64,000 nucleotides of DNA, from NCBI GenBank assembly GCA_016744335.1, contig JADGEO010000015.1, positions 1-64,000 of the forward strand, given 5' to 3'. This DNA comes from Anaerolineales bacterium. GTDB lineage: Bacteria; Chloroflexota; Anaerolineae; Anaerolineales; Villigracilaceae. Position 1 is the first letter of the stretch. Each line of letters opens with the position of its first letter. Under the pieces are notes generated by a model. It worked only from the letters and a program-made list of their open reading frames with translations. It did no database searches and was not told where the DNA came from. The translations under genes were made by a program, and so were the position numbers. Of the stretch, positions 43,008-52,509 are shown piece after piece.

Positions 43008-44006
43008 ATGAAAAGAAACACCTTAAATCTCTCTCAATATAAAATCACCGCCGTCATCCCCGCCTATAAAGTTGAAAAACAAATAGCGCAAACTTTAGCG
43101 CGCATTCCCGATTATATTGGCGAGATTATCGTTGTAGATGACGCTTCTCCAGATAATACGAGTGAAATTGTCGAAGAGATAAAAGCCCAAGATTCGCGCA
43201 TCATGCTCATTAAACACGCCAAAAATCAGGGGGTGGGGGGCGCAATGCTGACTGGGTTCAAAGAGGCATTGAAGGGCGGCACGCAAGTTGTCATCAAGAT
43301 CGATGGCGATGGTCAAATGAGCGGATATGATCCCCGCCATCTCTTAATCCCATTAATTAGCGGTCAAGCAGATTACGTCAAAGGCAATCGTTTTCGAGAT
43401 TTTGGTGCACTTAAATCTATGCCTCTTATCCGTCAAATTGGCAATATGGGGCTGGGGTTTCTTGTCAAAGCCGCCACTGGGTATTGGGATTGTTTCGATC
43501 CCACCAATGGCTTTTTTGCCATCCGCCGTGAGGCTTTAGAGACCTTACCCCTAGAGAAAGTGCATAAATCTTATTTTTTCGAGACTTCCATGCTCGGCGA
43601 GCTATATCTAATTGATGCGGTCATTCTCGATGTGCCCTACCCCGCTATTTATGGAGACGAAGAATCGAATTTGTCGGTTGGTAAAACCTTGTGGGAGTTT
43701 CCGCCAAAGCTGACCTATTTGTTTTTCAGACGAATCCTTATCAAGAATTTTTTACACAACTTCAATATGGGGTCAATTTATTTGCTGGCGGGTGTGCCCA
43801 TGCTTCTTTTTGGGTTGGTTTTTGGCATAGTAAAGTGGATCAAGTATTTTAACTTGGGTGTGCCCGCTCCAACAGGCACAATTATGATTCCTGTGATGCT
43901 GGTTATGCTGGCGGTACAATTCTTGCTTGCCGCAATAAATATAGATATGCAGTCTGTGCCCAAAAAACCAATTTCGGATGGGGAGTTAGTTATGCTCAAA
44001 CGTTAA
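43008..44006 (+). CDS. family 2 glycosyltransferase with C-terminal membrane helices
   Basis: 332 residues from the ATG at 43008. In-frame starts at 42993 and 42936 exist; none has a clear ribosome site, so the start is uncertain. The GT-A fold begins with ITAVIPAYKVEKQIAQTLAR, then IIVVDDASPDNTSEIVEEIK and KIDGDGQMSGYDPRHL with the DxD-like motif. GNRFRDFGALKSMPLIRQIG is typical of dolichyl/undecaprenyl-phosphate sugar transferases. Two C-terminal membrane helices (about 250-275 and 285-308) place the enzyme at the membrane. It probably loads a sugar onto a polyprenyl phosphate. Confidence 0.82.
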   Translation: MKRNTLNLSQYKITAVIPAYKVEKQIAQTLARIPDYIGEIIVVDDASPDNTSEIVEEIKAQDSRIMLIKHAKNQGVGGAMLTGFKEALKGGTQVVIKIDGDGQMSGYDPRHLLIPLISGQADYVKGNRFRDFGALKSMPLIRQIGNMGLGFLVKAATGYWDCFDPTNGFFAIRREALETLPLEKVHKSYFFETSMLGELYLIDAVILDVPYPAIYGDEESNLSVGKTLWEFPPKLTYLFFRRILIKNFLHNFNMGSIYLLAGVPMLLFGLVFGIVKWIKYFNLGVPAPTGTIMIPVMLVMLAVQFLLAAINIDMQSVPKKPISDGELVMLKR

Positions 44007-44063
44007 TCTTTTTCTAATGAAATTCGACTTGCGCTTTTTAGCAACTTGATGTATTATATTGTC

Positions 44064-44102
44064 AGCAAATGATTGGGTGCCCCCCTCACCCAATCATTTG
44101 CT
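44064..44102. repeat. 16-bp perfect inverted repeat
   Basis: AGCAAATGATTGGGTG and CACCCAATCATTTGCT flank a 7-base C-rich loop. It is not followed by a T-run. It is the first of three consecutive hairpins between the glycosyltransferase and dnaK. Confidence 0.75.
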
Positions 44103-44116
44103 ATTTAAGGAATAAG

Positions 44117-44143
44117 AGTCGCTGAAATTTCAGCGGCTTTTTT
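44117..44143 (+). terminator. terminator of the glycosyltransferase gene
   Basis: Palindrome CGCTGAAATTTCAGCG extended by flanking pairs (one G-U), followed by TTTTTT on the plus strand. Confidence 0.75.
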
Positions 44144-44166
44144 GATTCTAGGGGTAGAATTAAAAG

Positions 44167-44201
44167 AAAAACGGGCGACTGTGTTATAGTCGCCCGTTTT
44201 T
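44167..44201. terminator. bidirectional terminator at the dnaK end
   Basis: A 14-bp stem AAAAACGGGCGACT/AGTCGCCCGTTTTT with a 7-base loop and T-runs in both directions. It lies 25 bases past the dnaK stop. Confidence 0.85.
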
Positions 44202-44225
44202 ATTACTGAAAACTGATTTACTGCC

Positions 44226-46121
44226 TTACTCAACTACCTCACCCTCAACAACATCTTCATCGTTGTTGTTTTCGGGAGCGGCTTCACCAGCAGGAGGGGG
44301 AGGAGCTTGTTGGGTTTGCTCTTGCTGATAGAGTTGTTCGCTAATCGCGTTGAAGGCGTTTTGCAAATCTTCGGTTGCGCCTTTTATGCTGGCGGCATCA
44401 TCGCCTTCGGCGACTTTCTTGAGAGTCTCAATTTTTGCTTCAATATCTTTGCGGTCGCCATCGGATATTTTGTCACCTAGCTCTTTGAGAGTCTTTTCTG
44501 TTTGGTAGCCGAGATTATCGGCACTGTTCTTCAAATCAATTAGTTCACGACGTTTTTTATCATCAACTTCGTGTTCTTTGGCGTCTTGCACCATTTGGTC
44601 AATATCGCTTTTGTCAAGGTTTGTAGAGGCGGTGATGGTTACTTTTTGTTCTTTGCCCGTTGCTTTATCTTTGGCGTTAACGTTGATGATACCGTTTGCG
44701 TCAATATCAAAAGTAACTTCAATTTGTGGAATACCACGTTGTGCAGGAGGAATGCCGTCTAAGCGGAAGCGTCCCAAAGTCATATTGTCGCCAGCCATCG
44801 GGCGTTCACCTTGTAAAACGTGGATGTCTACTGCGGTTTGGTTATTTGCCGCAGTGGAGTAGACTTCGGTTTTCTGCACAGGGATTGTGGTATTGCGTTC
44901 AATCATCACTGTCATCACATTGCCCATCGTTTCTACACCCAAAGAAAGGGGAGTTACATCTAAGAGCAGGATGTCATTTACTTCTCCACTAAGGACGCCC
45001 GCTTGAATTGCGGCACCAATTGCCACAACTTCGTCAGGATTTACGCCTTTATGCGCTTCTTTACCGGTTAATTTGCGCACCAATTCGTGTACCATTGGCA
45101 TACGGCTTGAGCCACCGACTAAAACTACTTCGTTTAGCTCACCAGCTTTTAGCCCAGAATCTTTTAGTGCGGCTTCGAAGGGTGTTTTACAGCGATTGAG
45201 CAAATCTTCGGTCATTTGTTCAAACTTTGCTCGTGTTAATTTCAACTGCATGTGTTTCGGTCCAGAAGCATCTGCGGTGACGTAGGGTAGATTGATTTCT
45301 GTTTCTTGCACGGTCGAAAGTTCGATTTTTGCTTTTTCTGCCGCTTCACGCAAACGCTGGAGAGCGGGCTTATCTTTTCTCAGGTCAATGCCCTGATCTT
45401 TTTTGAATTCGTCAGCCGCCCAGTTGACTACTGCTTGGTCCCAGTCATCGCCGCCGAGATGGGTATCGCCGTTGGTAGCTTTGACTTCGATTACGCCGTC
45501 ACCAACTTCTAACACAGAAACGTCAAAGGTACCGCCACCCAAGTCGAATACAAGGATGGTTTCGTCTGCTTTTTTATCTAATCCATAGCTTAAGGCAGAG
45601 GCAGTTGGCTCGTTGATAATGCGCTTCACATCCAATCCTGCAATTTTACCTGCATCTTTTGTGGCTTGGCGTTGGCTATCGTTGAAATATGCAGGAACAG
45701 TAATTACGGCTTCTGTTACTTTTTCGCCAAGATAGGCTTCGGCATCAGATTTGAGTTTCGCAAGCACCATCGCTGAAATTTCTTGGGGACTATATTCTTT
45801 GCCTGTTATAGGAATTTTGACGAGGACGTCCTTGTTTGAACCTGCTACCGCTTCGAAAGGCACCATGCCACGCTCTACCTCGGTTTCGTCAAAGTGCCGT
45901 CCGATAAAGCGTTTGATGGAGTAAATTGTGTTATCTGAGTTGATTACTGCCTGACGTTTTGCTGTTTGACCAACAAGGCGTTCACCATTTTTGTTGAATG
46001 CGACTACAGAGGGGACTAAACGTCCACCCTCAGCAGATGTAATAACAGTGGGGGCTCCACCTTCCATAACGGCAACTACGCTATTTGTTGTTCCTAAATC
46101 TATACCTATAATTTTGCTCAT
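44226..46121 (-). CDS. dnaK: chaperone protein DnaK (Hsp70)
   Basis: 631 residues from the ATG at 46121, with AGGAG upstream; an upstream extension is spurious. N-terminal [20 protein letters not shown], ATPase motifs [20 protein letters not shown] and [30 protein letters not shown], and the substrate-binding domain [17 protein letters not shown]. The C-terminus ends in the acidic [10 protein letters not shown] tail. ATP-driven protein folding. No grpE, dnaJ or hrcA nearby, so it stands alone in this window. Its promoter is not clearly identified. Confidence 0.97.
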   Translation of the reverse strand: MSKIIGIDLGTTNSVVAVMEGGAPTVITSAEGGRLVPSVVAFNKNGERLVGQTAKRQAVINSDNTIYSIKRFIGRHFDETEVERGMVPFEAVAGSNKDVLVKIPITGKEYSPQEISAMVLAKLKSDAEAYLGEKVTEAVITVPAYFNDSQRQATKDAGKIAGLDVKRIINEPTASALSYGLDKKADETILVFDLGGGTFDVSVLEVGDGVIEVKATNGDTHLGGDDWDQAVVNWAADEFKKDQGIDLRKDKPALQRLREAAEKAKIELSTVQETEINLPYVTADASGPKHMQLKLTRAKFEQMTEDLLNRCKTPFEAALKDSGLKAGELNEVVLVGGSSRMPMVHELVRKLTGKEAHKGVNPDEVVAIGAAIQAGVLSGEVNDILLLDVTPLSLGVETMGNVMTVMIERNTTIPVQKTEVYSTAANNQTAVDIHVLQGERPMAGDNMTLGRFRLDGIPPAQRGIPQIEVTFDIDANGIINVNAKDKATGKEQKVTITASTNLDKSDIDQMVQDAKEHEVDDKKRRELIDLKNSADNLGYQTEKTLKELGDKISDGDRKDIEAKIETLKKVAEGDDAASIKGATEDLQNAFNAISEQLYQQEQTQQAPPPPAGEAAPENNNDEDVVEGEVVE

Positions 46122-46270
46122 TTTTTCGCTCCTATTAAGAGAATGTTTATCTTTTGGTTCAGGCTTTAGAAGCCTGAATTTTGGTAATTTGATACTTAAA
46201 GGATAATGGATAGATGCAAGAATTTTATTAACGAAAGGTAAAAAAAATATAAGCAATGGCTTTAAATAGA

Positions 46271-46305
46271 AAAATCCCGAAAGATCAACAATCTTTCGGG
46301 ATTTT
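46271..46305. terminator. terminator of the lipoprotein gene
   Basis: A 15-bp perfect stem AAAATCCCGAAAGAT/ATCTTTCGGGATTTT with loop CAACA, 20 bases past the stop of the lipoprotein at 46326. Confidence 0.8.
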
Positions 46306-46325
46306 GATTTCTAGATTTTGTCTTT

Positions 46326-47120
46326 TTAAGGTTGACTAATTGTAATTGTCTCAAATTCAACCTTGACGGGTAAAGCTTCAAAAGAAGCAACACCAACGCC
46401 CACTTTCCCTTCGCGTAATGCAATGTCGTTCTCATCAAATGATATTGTTTCATTTCCATTGATATAAAGCGTTAATGTTCTACCGTTACATTCAATGCCG
46501 TATTCGTTTACTTCTTTCCCAGCTTTGATTTTATTTGAACCACCGTTTTTAATAGGATGATAAACCATTTTGTTATTGTCTAGTTTTTCAGCGTAATAAA
46601 TCCAATATAAGCCATTGTTGGCGATATTGAACTCGTACCAGCCAGTATCTGTATAACGGCACATTAAGCTGACATTATTATTATTTACGCCACGATTATC
46701 GGCAACAACGTCTATGCGTGCGTTTTCGTATTCAAAGGCGCCATAGGTAACATATGCCCATTGTCCTTCGCTTTCGAGTTCAAAAACTAACCTTTCATTA
46801 TCTGTGCCTACAAACATGGTGCCGAAATCATCTTCTACGTAAAGGGGAGCAGGCTGATTTGCATCAATGAGGAAATAAGTCCATTGACTGGTATCACCTG
46901 TGAAATCTTCGGTGTAGAATTGCTCATAAACGGGGGCTGGGATGTCTGTTGGGGGAGGTGGAACAGGTGATGCAACTTCCTCAACTGGCTGTGGGGCAGT
47001 AAGAGTTGGTTCTTCAACTGGTGGTGCAGGTTCGTCTGAAGTTGATGTGCCGCAAGCCAAGCTGACGACAAAAATAAAAGTGACTAAAAAGAACAAGGGT
47101 TTTGCTAATGAGAGTTTCAT
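46326..47120 (-). CDS. lipoprotein with LamG/3-keto-disaccharide-hydrolase-like domain
   Basis: 264 residues. Signal peptide MKLSLAKPLFFLVTFIF with lipobox VSLAC (Cys23), then a Pro/Glu/Val-rich linker of about 45 residues. The C-terminal domain (about 75-264) is a beta-rich jelly-roll type, with VYEQFYTEDFTGDTSQW and closing LREGKVGVGVASFEALPVKV, as in concanavalin-like carbohydrate-binding or DUF1080 proteins. Probably surface anchored. The signal peptide and linker closely resemble those of the neighbouring lipoprotein, but the mature domains differ. Precise function unknown. Confidence 0.75.
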   Translation of the reverse strand: MKLSLAKPLFFLVTFIFVVSLACGTSTSDEPAPPVEEPTLTAPQPVEEVASPVPPPPTDIPAPVYEQFYTEDFTGDTSQWTYFLIDANQPAPLYVEDDFGTMFVGTDNERLVFELESEGQWAYVTYGAFEYENARIDVVADNRGVNNNNVSLMCRYTDTGWYEFNIANNGLYWIYYAEKLDNNKMVYHPIKNGGSNKIKAGKEVNEYGIECNGRTLTLYINGNETISFDENDIALREGKVGVGVASFEALPVKVEFETITISQP

Positions 47121-47314
47121 TTTTTTTCTCCGGGTAATTTAGGATAAGTTGAGTAATACGGTTGGTATAGTAAAAATGAAAAGACTCCCAACACTGAGAA
47201 CGCCGTCAAATTCTTCTGTGAAAAAGTGTTGAGTCGCTGGTGCAGGTGGTTCTGTTACTTCTGGTGCGGCGTGGGGGAATCTGATGAGACCGCATTTGCT
47301 AAGAATCTAGGTTT

Positions 47315-48055
47315 TTATGGAAGTTTGGCTGGGTTAACATTAAATGTTTCCAATATGTGCCATGCGTCCTCGTAATTTGCATCATCTGGATCAACTTGAA
47401 TTTGTACTAAAATCAGATAAGAAGATGAATCAACGATGGGACGAGCGGCTAATACCCAAGATTCTGTTCCTGGGGCGCATTGCCATCCATCAATTTTTCC
47501 CTCAAAGACAGGGTCTGTATATTCATAGCGTCCATTATAGTCACACTCGCTGTACCAAGTATCTTTGACAGCATCTAATAATTGAATATAACCACCAATA
47601 CTTCCCCAGTCTTTTGATGCAGCAAAATCTACTCCAGGAACATTATAGTAATTTGAAAAACCTTCTAAATCTGCAGAAAGAAGGATGTTGGCGGCTTGGA
47701 AAGATATATTTCCCCACTCAGATTCCCATATATTGCCACTTGATTCCTCCCAAGAAGAGGGAGCCTCAACAGATAATGCCCCGGTGCCATCTTCCCAAGC
47801 TTGATAGGGCTGGTGGTTTTGCTCTGGGACAGTTGTAGGATCAGGAGGCGAGATTGTAGGAGTAGGAGGGACGGTTGTGGGCGGGGGCACAGGGGATGCA
47901 ACTTCTAAAACAGGTGCTGGGACAACTGTTGCGGCTTCAGCAATAGGTGCGGCGGGTTCGCTGGGGGCATCTGATGTCCCCGCGTTGCAGGCTAAGCCAA
48001 CAATAAGGATAAATGCGATTAAGAATAGAAAGGGTTTTGCCAAGTTATACTTCAT
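47315..48055 (-). CDS. lipoprotein, unknown mature domain
   Basis: 246 residues from the ATG at 48055 with GGAGA upstream; a longer frame starts from an upstream alternative codon and is rejected. Signal peptide MKYNLAKPFLFLIAFILIV ends in the lipobox GLAC. A Pro/Thr/Val-rich spacer of about 55 residues follows (SPVPPPTTVPPTPTISPPDP). The mature domain runs from WEDGTGALSVEAPSSWEESS to the end and resembles no family I recognise, though the opening is like proteins of the PsbP/serine-protease-associated type. It is separated from the sister lipoprotein by about 194 bases. Confidence 0.65.
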   Translation of the reverse strand: MKYNLAKPFLFLIAFILIVGLACNAGTSDAPSEPAAPIAEAATVVPAPVLEVASPVPPPTTVPPTPTISPPDPTTVPEQNHQPYQAWEDGTGALSVEAPSSWEESSGNIWESEWGNISFQAANILLSADLEGFSNYYNVPGVDFAASKDWGSIGGYIQLLDAVKDTWYSECDYNGRYEYTDPVFEGKIDGWQCAPGTESWVLAARPIVDSSSYLILVQIQVDPDDANYEDAWHILETFNVNPAKLP

Positions 48056-48341
48056 TTTTCTTCTCCATATTGGGGTGAGGTGAATAGTGCAGTCAGTATA
48101 GCAAAAACTTATAAACAAAACAAGCTATTGTTGGTCTGATTAAGGGGGGGGGGATTAGCCGGGTTAACCCTCTGTAGGATGTTGTGCCCCTCGGCAGTTT
48201 TAGTGTGTTTCGCCTGTTGCAACCTGCGCATTTTGGGCTGGGGTGCTGAGCCTGAGCTTGGTGCGTGGCGGAAACAGAATCGTGTTTATGCCAGAGAGAT
48301 GCTGGTTGAGGGCAATCCTTTTAGGGTCACGTGCGTTCCGA

Positions 48342-49373
48342 TTATTTCATCCCAAACCATACCCGTACACGAGGGTTTGGCGCGATAAAAAATTCATGGA
48401 TGAAGATGGGTCCCAATACGCCCGCGAGATAGGCAAGGATAATCGTCAAATCGTTTTGCCCAATAAGGGGATTAAGTTTATTGTTGACCATCTCTTGAAT
48501 GGGTACATGAAAGACAAGAATGCTGAGCGTTAGATTGCCCACATAAGAAAGCGTGCGTGTTAACCAGCTAAAATGCTCTTCAATTTGTTTAGAGAGGGTG
48601 AGTATAAAGATAATGCCTGCAATGGCTTCAATGGTATTGAGGGGTAGAGATGTGTAGAGACGAATATTGAAATCTACCGGAATATCAAGAGTGAAGACCA
48701 TGCCGAAGAGTATTAGTGCGGAAACTACAAAGGTGAGTTTAGATGAAAAAAATGTTTCAGGGAGGGTATGGTACATCTCACGAGCAAGAATAAAGAAGAA
48801 GCCAGAAAGCAAGAGCAAATCTATACTAGCTGGCGCGCCGTGCAGGGTGAGTGCTTTGCCGAAAACTTCGATTTCGAGGGGCCAAGTGTAGGGGAGGGGC
48901 AGGGTGCCAATCCATAAGGTGATGAGGAGAATGAGCCAGCGAATCCAGTCTTTTTTTATGGGGTTTGTAGATTTATAAAAGAAATAGGCGTAGATATTAA
49001 CGAGAAATAGAATAGGTAGAAACCAAAGTTGCACCCAATTGAGATAAGGACCTGTCATATAGGTAGATTTGAGTATGCGCCCGCCTGCAGTGGCAAAGCT
49101 CATTTTTCCAAAAAAAACAGAGATGCCGTAAATGAGCAAAATGGCAAAAATGAGGGGTTTTATTAAGCCATCGAAACGTTTTTTGACGAGGGTTTTGAAA
49201 TCTCGGTTTGGGTTAAAGAAAATGCCAGACAGAAAGAAAAATAACGCCATGTGAAAGGCGTAAATAAAGCGGTGCAGCATGGGATGGTAGGCATTCAGGT
49301 CGTTATGCCCCAGCACAACGAGCAGAATACCGATTCCTTTGGCGATATCTATGTATTGGACTCTTTTTGACAT
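48342..49373 (-). CDS. acyltransferase 3 family membrane protein
   Basis: 343 residues with about ten membrane helices. The acyltransferase_3 (OatA/NodX) hallmark is YIDIAKGIGILLVVLGHNDL, with the His of the family, then FIYAFHMALFFFLSGIFFN. The C-terminus ends in the PRVRVWF tail. It O-acetylates or otherwise acylates a surface sugar. It lies 14 bases from a second acyltransferase. No soluble SGNH domain is fused. Confidence 0.85.
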   Translation of the reverse strand: MSKRVQYIDIAKGIGILLVVLGHNDLNAYHPMLHRFIYAFHMALFFFLSGIFFNPNRDFKTLVKKRFDGLIKPLIFAILLIYGISVFFGKMSFATAGGRILKSTYMTGPYLNWVQLWFLPILFLVNIYAYFFYKSTNPIKKDWIRWLILLITLWIGTLPLPYTWPLEIEVFGKALTLHGAPASIDLLLLSGFFFILAREMYHTLPETFFSSKLTFVVSALILFGMVFTLDIPVDFNIRLYTSLPLNTIEAIAGIIFILTLSKQIEEHFSWLTRTLSYVGNLTLSILVFHVPIQEMVNNKLNPLIGQNDLTIILAYLAGVLGPIFIHEFFIAPNPRVRVWFGMK

Positions 49374-49387
49374 GGTAGTTTAGGGGT

Positions 49388-50434
49388 TTAGATTTTTCTA
49401 ATCAATAATCGAGTAAGTGGCTTTTCAAAAAGCTTGTTTACAATAACAGAAAAGAGGAAGAGAAAGAAAAAATAGACATAGAATATATTTGCTTTTTCTA
49501 TTTTTAATAGGGGTTGCAAAAATTGCATATAGATATAGAAAAAAGGAAGTTGTAAAACATAAATGGGATAACTAAGCTCTCCCAAATAGTTTAACCGTGG
49601 ATGTTTCAACCAATTGGGCGTTGAAAAACCTTCTGCTAAAGACGAGAATAAAATCAATGCCAGAAATAGCGGTGCATATAGCCCCGCTGAGATGGGCAAA
49701 GAAAGGCCAAAGAAATTGTTGAACCAACCAGAATTATTAAGAACGACTATAGACCCGACGATAGACAGAGCAAGTCCTATCTTAACCAATAGGGGGGAAA
49801 TTTTACGCTCTTTAATAGCCAAGAAATAATATGCCCCCGCGATGCCAAGAAAGAAAGACCCCAAATGCACTGTGGGAAAATAAAAAATTAAATCGTGAGC
49901 AATAGAGGGGTAGGATTTATAAAATTTAGGCGTATTTAGAAGATTTGTTGAGATCAACAAAGAGAATGCCCAAAAAAGTAGTGCGTATAGAATGAGCTTT
50001 CTTGCCTGTGGCTTAATCTTTTTTATAATGAGCAGGACAAATGGAAAAACAAAATATAAAAACATGAGCGCAGAGAGATACCACGCTTGCCCATTAATCA
50101 TATTTGGTGCGGGTGGAAACCATGCCTGAAGAAAAAATAAGCTAAGAACAAAGGCTCGTTTGCTGATTGGTGTAGGTTGAAGCAAAACTACAATAAATAA
50201 GGCTAAAAAATAAACAGGGGCAATTCTATAGAGGCGAGATTTGAAATAATCCCAAAAAGGAATTTCTTTTTCTATATATCCAAGCGTTAGGACATATCCA
50301 GATAACACAAAAAAGAAAATAACTGTCCCAATCCAAAATACAGATTGTGCTAATTGCGTACCTCTTCCATAATGAAAAAATACGAGAAAAAATGAGGCTA
50401 TAAAGCGATAAATTTGAAAGCTGTGAACGCGCAT
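49388..50434 (-). CDS. acyltransferase 3 family membrane protein
   Basis: 348 residues with about ten membrane helices. It opens with RVHSFQIYRFIASFFLVFFH, the R/H motif of the family, and contains FFFVLSGYVLTLGY. The C-terminal GELSYPIYVLQLPFFYIY is the conserved last-helix region. GAAGGA precedes the ATG. Together with the neighbouring acyltransferase it forms a two-gene pair for surface polysaccharide modification (inference). Confidence 0.85.
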   Translation of the reverse strand: MRVHSFQIYRFIASFFLVFFHYGRGTQLAQSVFWIGTVIFFFVLSGYVLTLGYIEKEIPFWDYFKSRLYRIAPVYFLALFIVVLLQPTPISKRAFVLSLFFLQAWFPPAPNMINGQAWYLSALMFLYFVFPFVLLIIKKIKPQARKLILYALLFWAFSLLISTNLLNTPKFYKSYPSIAHDLIFYFPTVHLGSFFLGIAGAYYFLAIKERKISPLLVKIGLALSIVGSIVVLNNSGWFNNFFGLSLPISAGLYAPLFLALILFSSLAEGFSTPNWLKHPRLNYLGELSYPIYVLQLPFFYIYMQFLQPLLKIEKANIFYVYFFFLFLFSVIVNKLFEKPLTRLLIRKI

Positions 50435-50488
50435 TGATATTCCTTCAATAGGACTTGTCTGGTTTCTATTTTACCATTGCACAGAAAA

Positions 50489-50527
50489 AAAAAGCCTCCG
50501 TTCCTTTGAAGGGAACGGAGGCTTTTT
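50489..50527. terminator. bidirectional terminator
   Basis: A 16-bp perfect stem, AAAAAGCCTCCGTTCC and GGAACGGAGGCTTTTT, with a 7-base loop. It lies 10 bases past the ABC exporter stop on the minus strand. Confidence 0.88.
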
Positions 50528-50536
50528 CTATTTCAA

Positions 50537-52324
50537 CTATTCACCACTTGGTGGCGTATAAAACTGCCGATGATAAAGCTCGGCGTATAAGCCATCGGCT
50601 TCGAGCAAATCATCGTGGGCACCGCGCTCAACGATTTTGCCGCCTTCGAGCACCAGTGTTTGGTCGGCGTTTCTCACCGTACTGAGGCGGTGGGCAATCA
50701 CGAAAGATGTGCGCCCCTCTAACAGGTGGTCTAGTGCACCTTGGATCAGTTTTTCGGTGCGAGTATCTATACTGGCGGTGGCTTCGTCCAGGATTAGGAT
50801 GCGCGGATCGGCTAAAAGTGCACGGGCGATAGCAATGAGTTGACGTTGACCTTGCGATAGGAGTCCGCCACGCTCCCCAACATTGGTTTGATAGCCTTCG
50901 TTCATCTTTTGGATGAAGCCGTGAGCGTTTGCCGCTTTAGCGGCTTCTACAACTTCATCATCTGACGCGTCTAGCCGCCCGTAGCGGATATTGTCCATCA
51001 CCGAGCCAGAAAAAAGGAAGGGGTCTTGAGTCACTGTTCCCATTTGTGAGCGGAGGCTGTGTTGAGTTACCTCTCGCAGATCGTGTCCATCTATAAGAAT
51101 TTGACCTTCTTGGGCATCGTAGAAGCGAGCCAATAAGCCCACGATGGTCGTTTTCCCTGCTCCAGTGGGACCAACGAGAGCAACTGTCTCGCCGGGCATC
51201 ACGTCTAATGAAACGTTCTCAAGTACACTCACGTCTGCATCGTAGGAGAATCCAACTTCATCGAAGTGGACATGCCCCTCGATACGGGGCATGAGTTTTT
51301 CGCCATCGACCAGTTCGATATCCTTATCCAAAAGAAAAAAGATACGCTCTGCCGCGGCAAAAGCAGATTGGGCAACTGTCCACATCTGCGCTACGGTTTG
51401 AATGGGGCGGAAGAAGTTTTGTACATACTGAATAAAGGCGACTACTGTCCCAACGCTGATTGCACCCGCTATGGCGAGATAGCCACCATAGGCTGAAACA
51501 AGGGCGAGGTCGAGGGTGGCGAGTACGTCCATTGCAGGGGAAAAAGCAGATGTGACGCGGGTTGCGCTGACGTTGGCATCTCGGTTGGCGGCGTTGCGTT
51601 TAGAAAATTCCCCTACGTTGCGCTCGGTACGGTTGAAAGCCTGTGCCACTTTTACGCCCGAAACTTGTTCTTCCATCTCGGCGGAGACATCGCCAATGGT
51701 TGTACGGGTTTTACGAAAGGCACGGCGAGAGAGATTGGAGAAAATTTTGGTGATATAAAAGGCAATGGGGATAACGACCAATGCAACCAATGCCAATTGC
51801 CAATTAAGAAAAAGCATGGCGATGGTGATGCCGATGAGGGCAAAAGTTGAGCCAACCATTTGAGCTAGAGATTGACTGAAAAAACTGTTTAGTGCGTCAA
51901 TGTCGTTGCTGAGACGGCTCATCAGATCGCCAGCTTGGCTACCTTCGAGATATTGTAGCTCTAGGTGTTGGAGTTTATTAAAAACTTCTTCTCGCAGGTC
52001 TGCTAAAACTTTTTGCCCAGCGACAGACATGGTGTATATCTGAAAGCGCATGGTGAACATGCCAATAATATAGACTGCGAAAAGGGCAACTACAATTTTA
52101 AGTAGCCCCATTTTGTCGCTGTTGGCAATGGCACCATCTATAGCTTTGCCAATTAGCATAGGTCCTGCCCCTTGTGTAGCGGCATTGATAATGACAAATA
52201 TAAAGGCGATAACAACGTATTTTTTGTAGGGCGCAAGGTATTTTACCAATCGCCAGACTACTTGCCCTGTATTCTGGGCGTGTTCTTCTTCTGTTTCTGC
52301 GACGCGTCGCATTCCGTGCATCAT
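50537..52324 (-). CDS. ABC exporter half-transporter, canonical ATPase site
   Basis: 595 residues: N-terminal six-helix membrane domain and C-terminal nucleotide-binding domain. Walker A GPTGAGKTT, signature LSQGQRQ, Walker B ILILDEATASID with the catalytic Glu present, H-loop IAHRLSTVRNADQ. It pairs with the upstream exporter, which lacks the catalytic Glu, so a heterodimer like TM287/288 or BmrCD is expected. TAGGAG precedes the tandem ATGATG start. It exports hydrophobic compounds or lipids; substrate unknown. Confidence 0.9.
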   Translation of the reverse strand: MMHGMRRVAETEEEHAQNTGQVVWRLVKYLAPYKKYVVIAFIFVIINAATQGAGPMLIGKAIDGAIANSDKMGLLKIVVALFAVYIIGMFTMRFQIYTMSVAGQKVLADLREEVFNKLQHLELQYLEGSQAGDLMSRLSNDIDALNSFFSQSLAQMVGSTFALIGITIAMLFLNWQLALVALVVIPIAFYITKIFSNLSRRAFRKTRTTIGDVSAEMEEQVSGVKVAQAFNRTERNVGEFSKRNAANRDANVSATRVTSAFSPAMDVLATLDLALVSAYGGYLAIAGAISVGTVVAFIQYVQNFFRPIQTVAQMWTVAQSAFAAAERIFFLLDKDIELVDGEKLMPRIEGHVHFDEVGFSYDADVSVLENVSLDVMPGETVALVGPTGAGKTTIVGLLARFYDAQEGQILIDGHDLREVTQHSLRSQMGTVTQDPFLFSGSVMDNIRYGRLDASDDEVVEAAKAANAHGFIQKMNEGYQTNVGERGGLLSQGQRQLIAIARALLADPRILILDEATASIDTRTEKLIQGALDHLLEGRTSFVIAHRLSTVRNADQTLVLEGGKIVERGAHDDLLEADGLYAELYHRQFYTPPSGE

Positions 52325-52334
52325 AGGGTGCTCC

Positions 52335-52500
52335 TAGTTTTTTGAACACGAATTTCACGGAGAAAAACTTTTTAAACACAAAGTTCACTAAGGTTCTCTA
52401 AGAAAAACAAAAAACTTTTCCTTTGTGCTTTCTTTGTGTCTTTCGTGTTTAAGTTTTTAATCTTTCTCCGTATAATCCGTGCTATCCGTGTTCAAGTTTT
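52335..52500. repeat. nested imperfect palindrome, accacaaag-type
   Basis: An outer arm pair (TTGAACACGAATTTCACGGA with the complement of a segment near 52462-52498) encloses an inner pair (TTAAACACAAAGTTCAC with the complement near 52420-52458). Built from repeated ACAC-AAAG words, it fills the gap between the two exporter genes. Related elements lie at 57625-57722 and 61231-61312. Confidence 0.65.
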
Positions 52501-52509
52501 TTCTGATTC

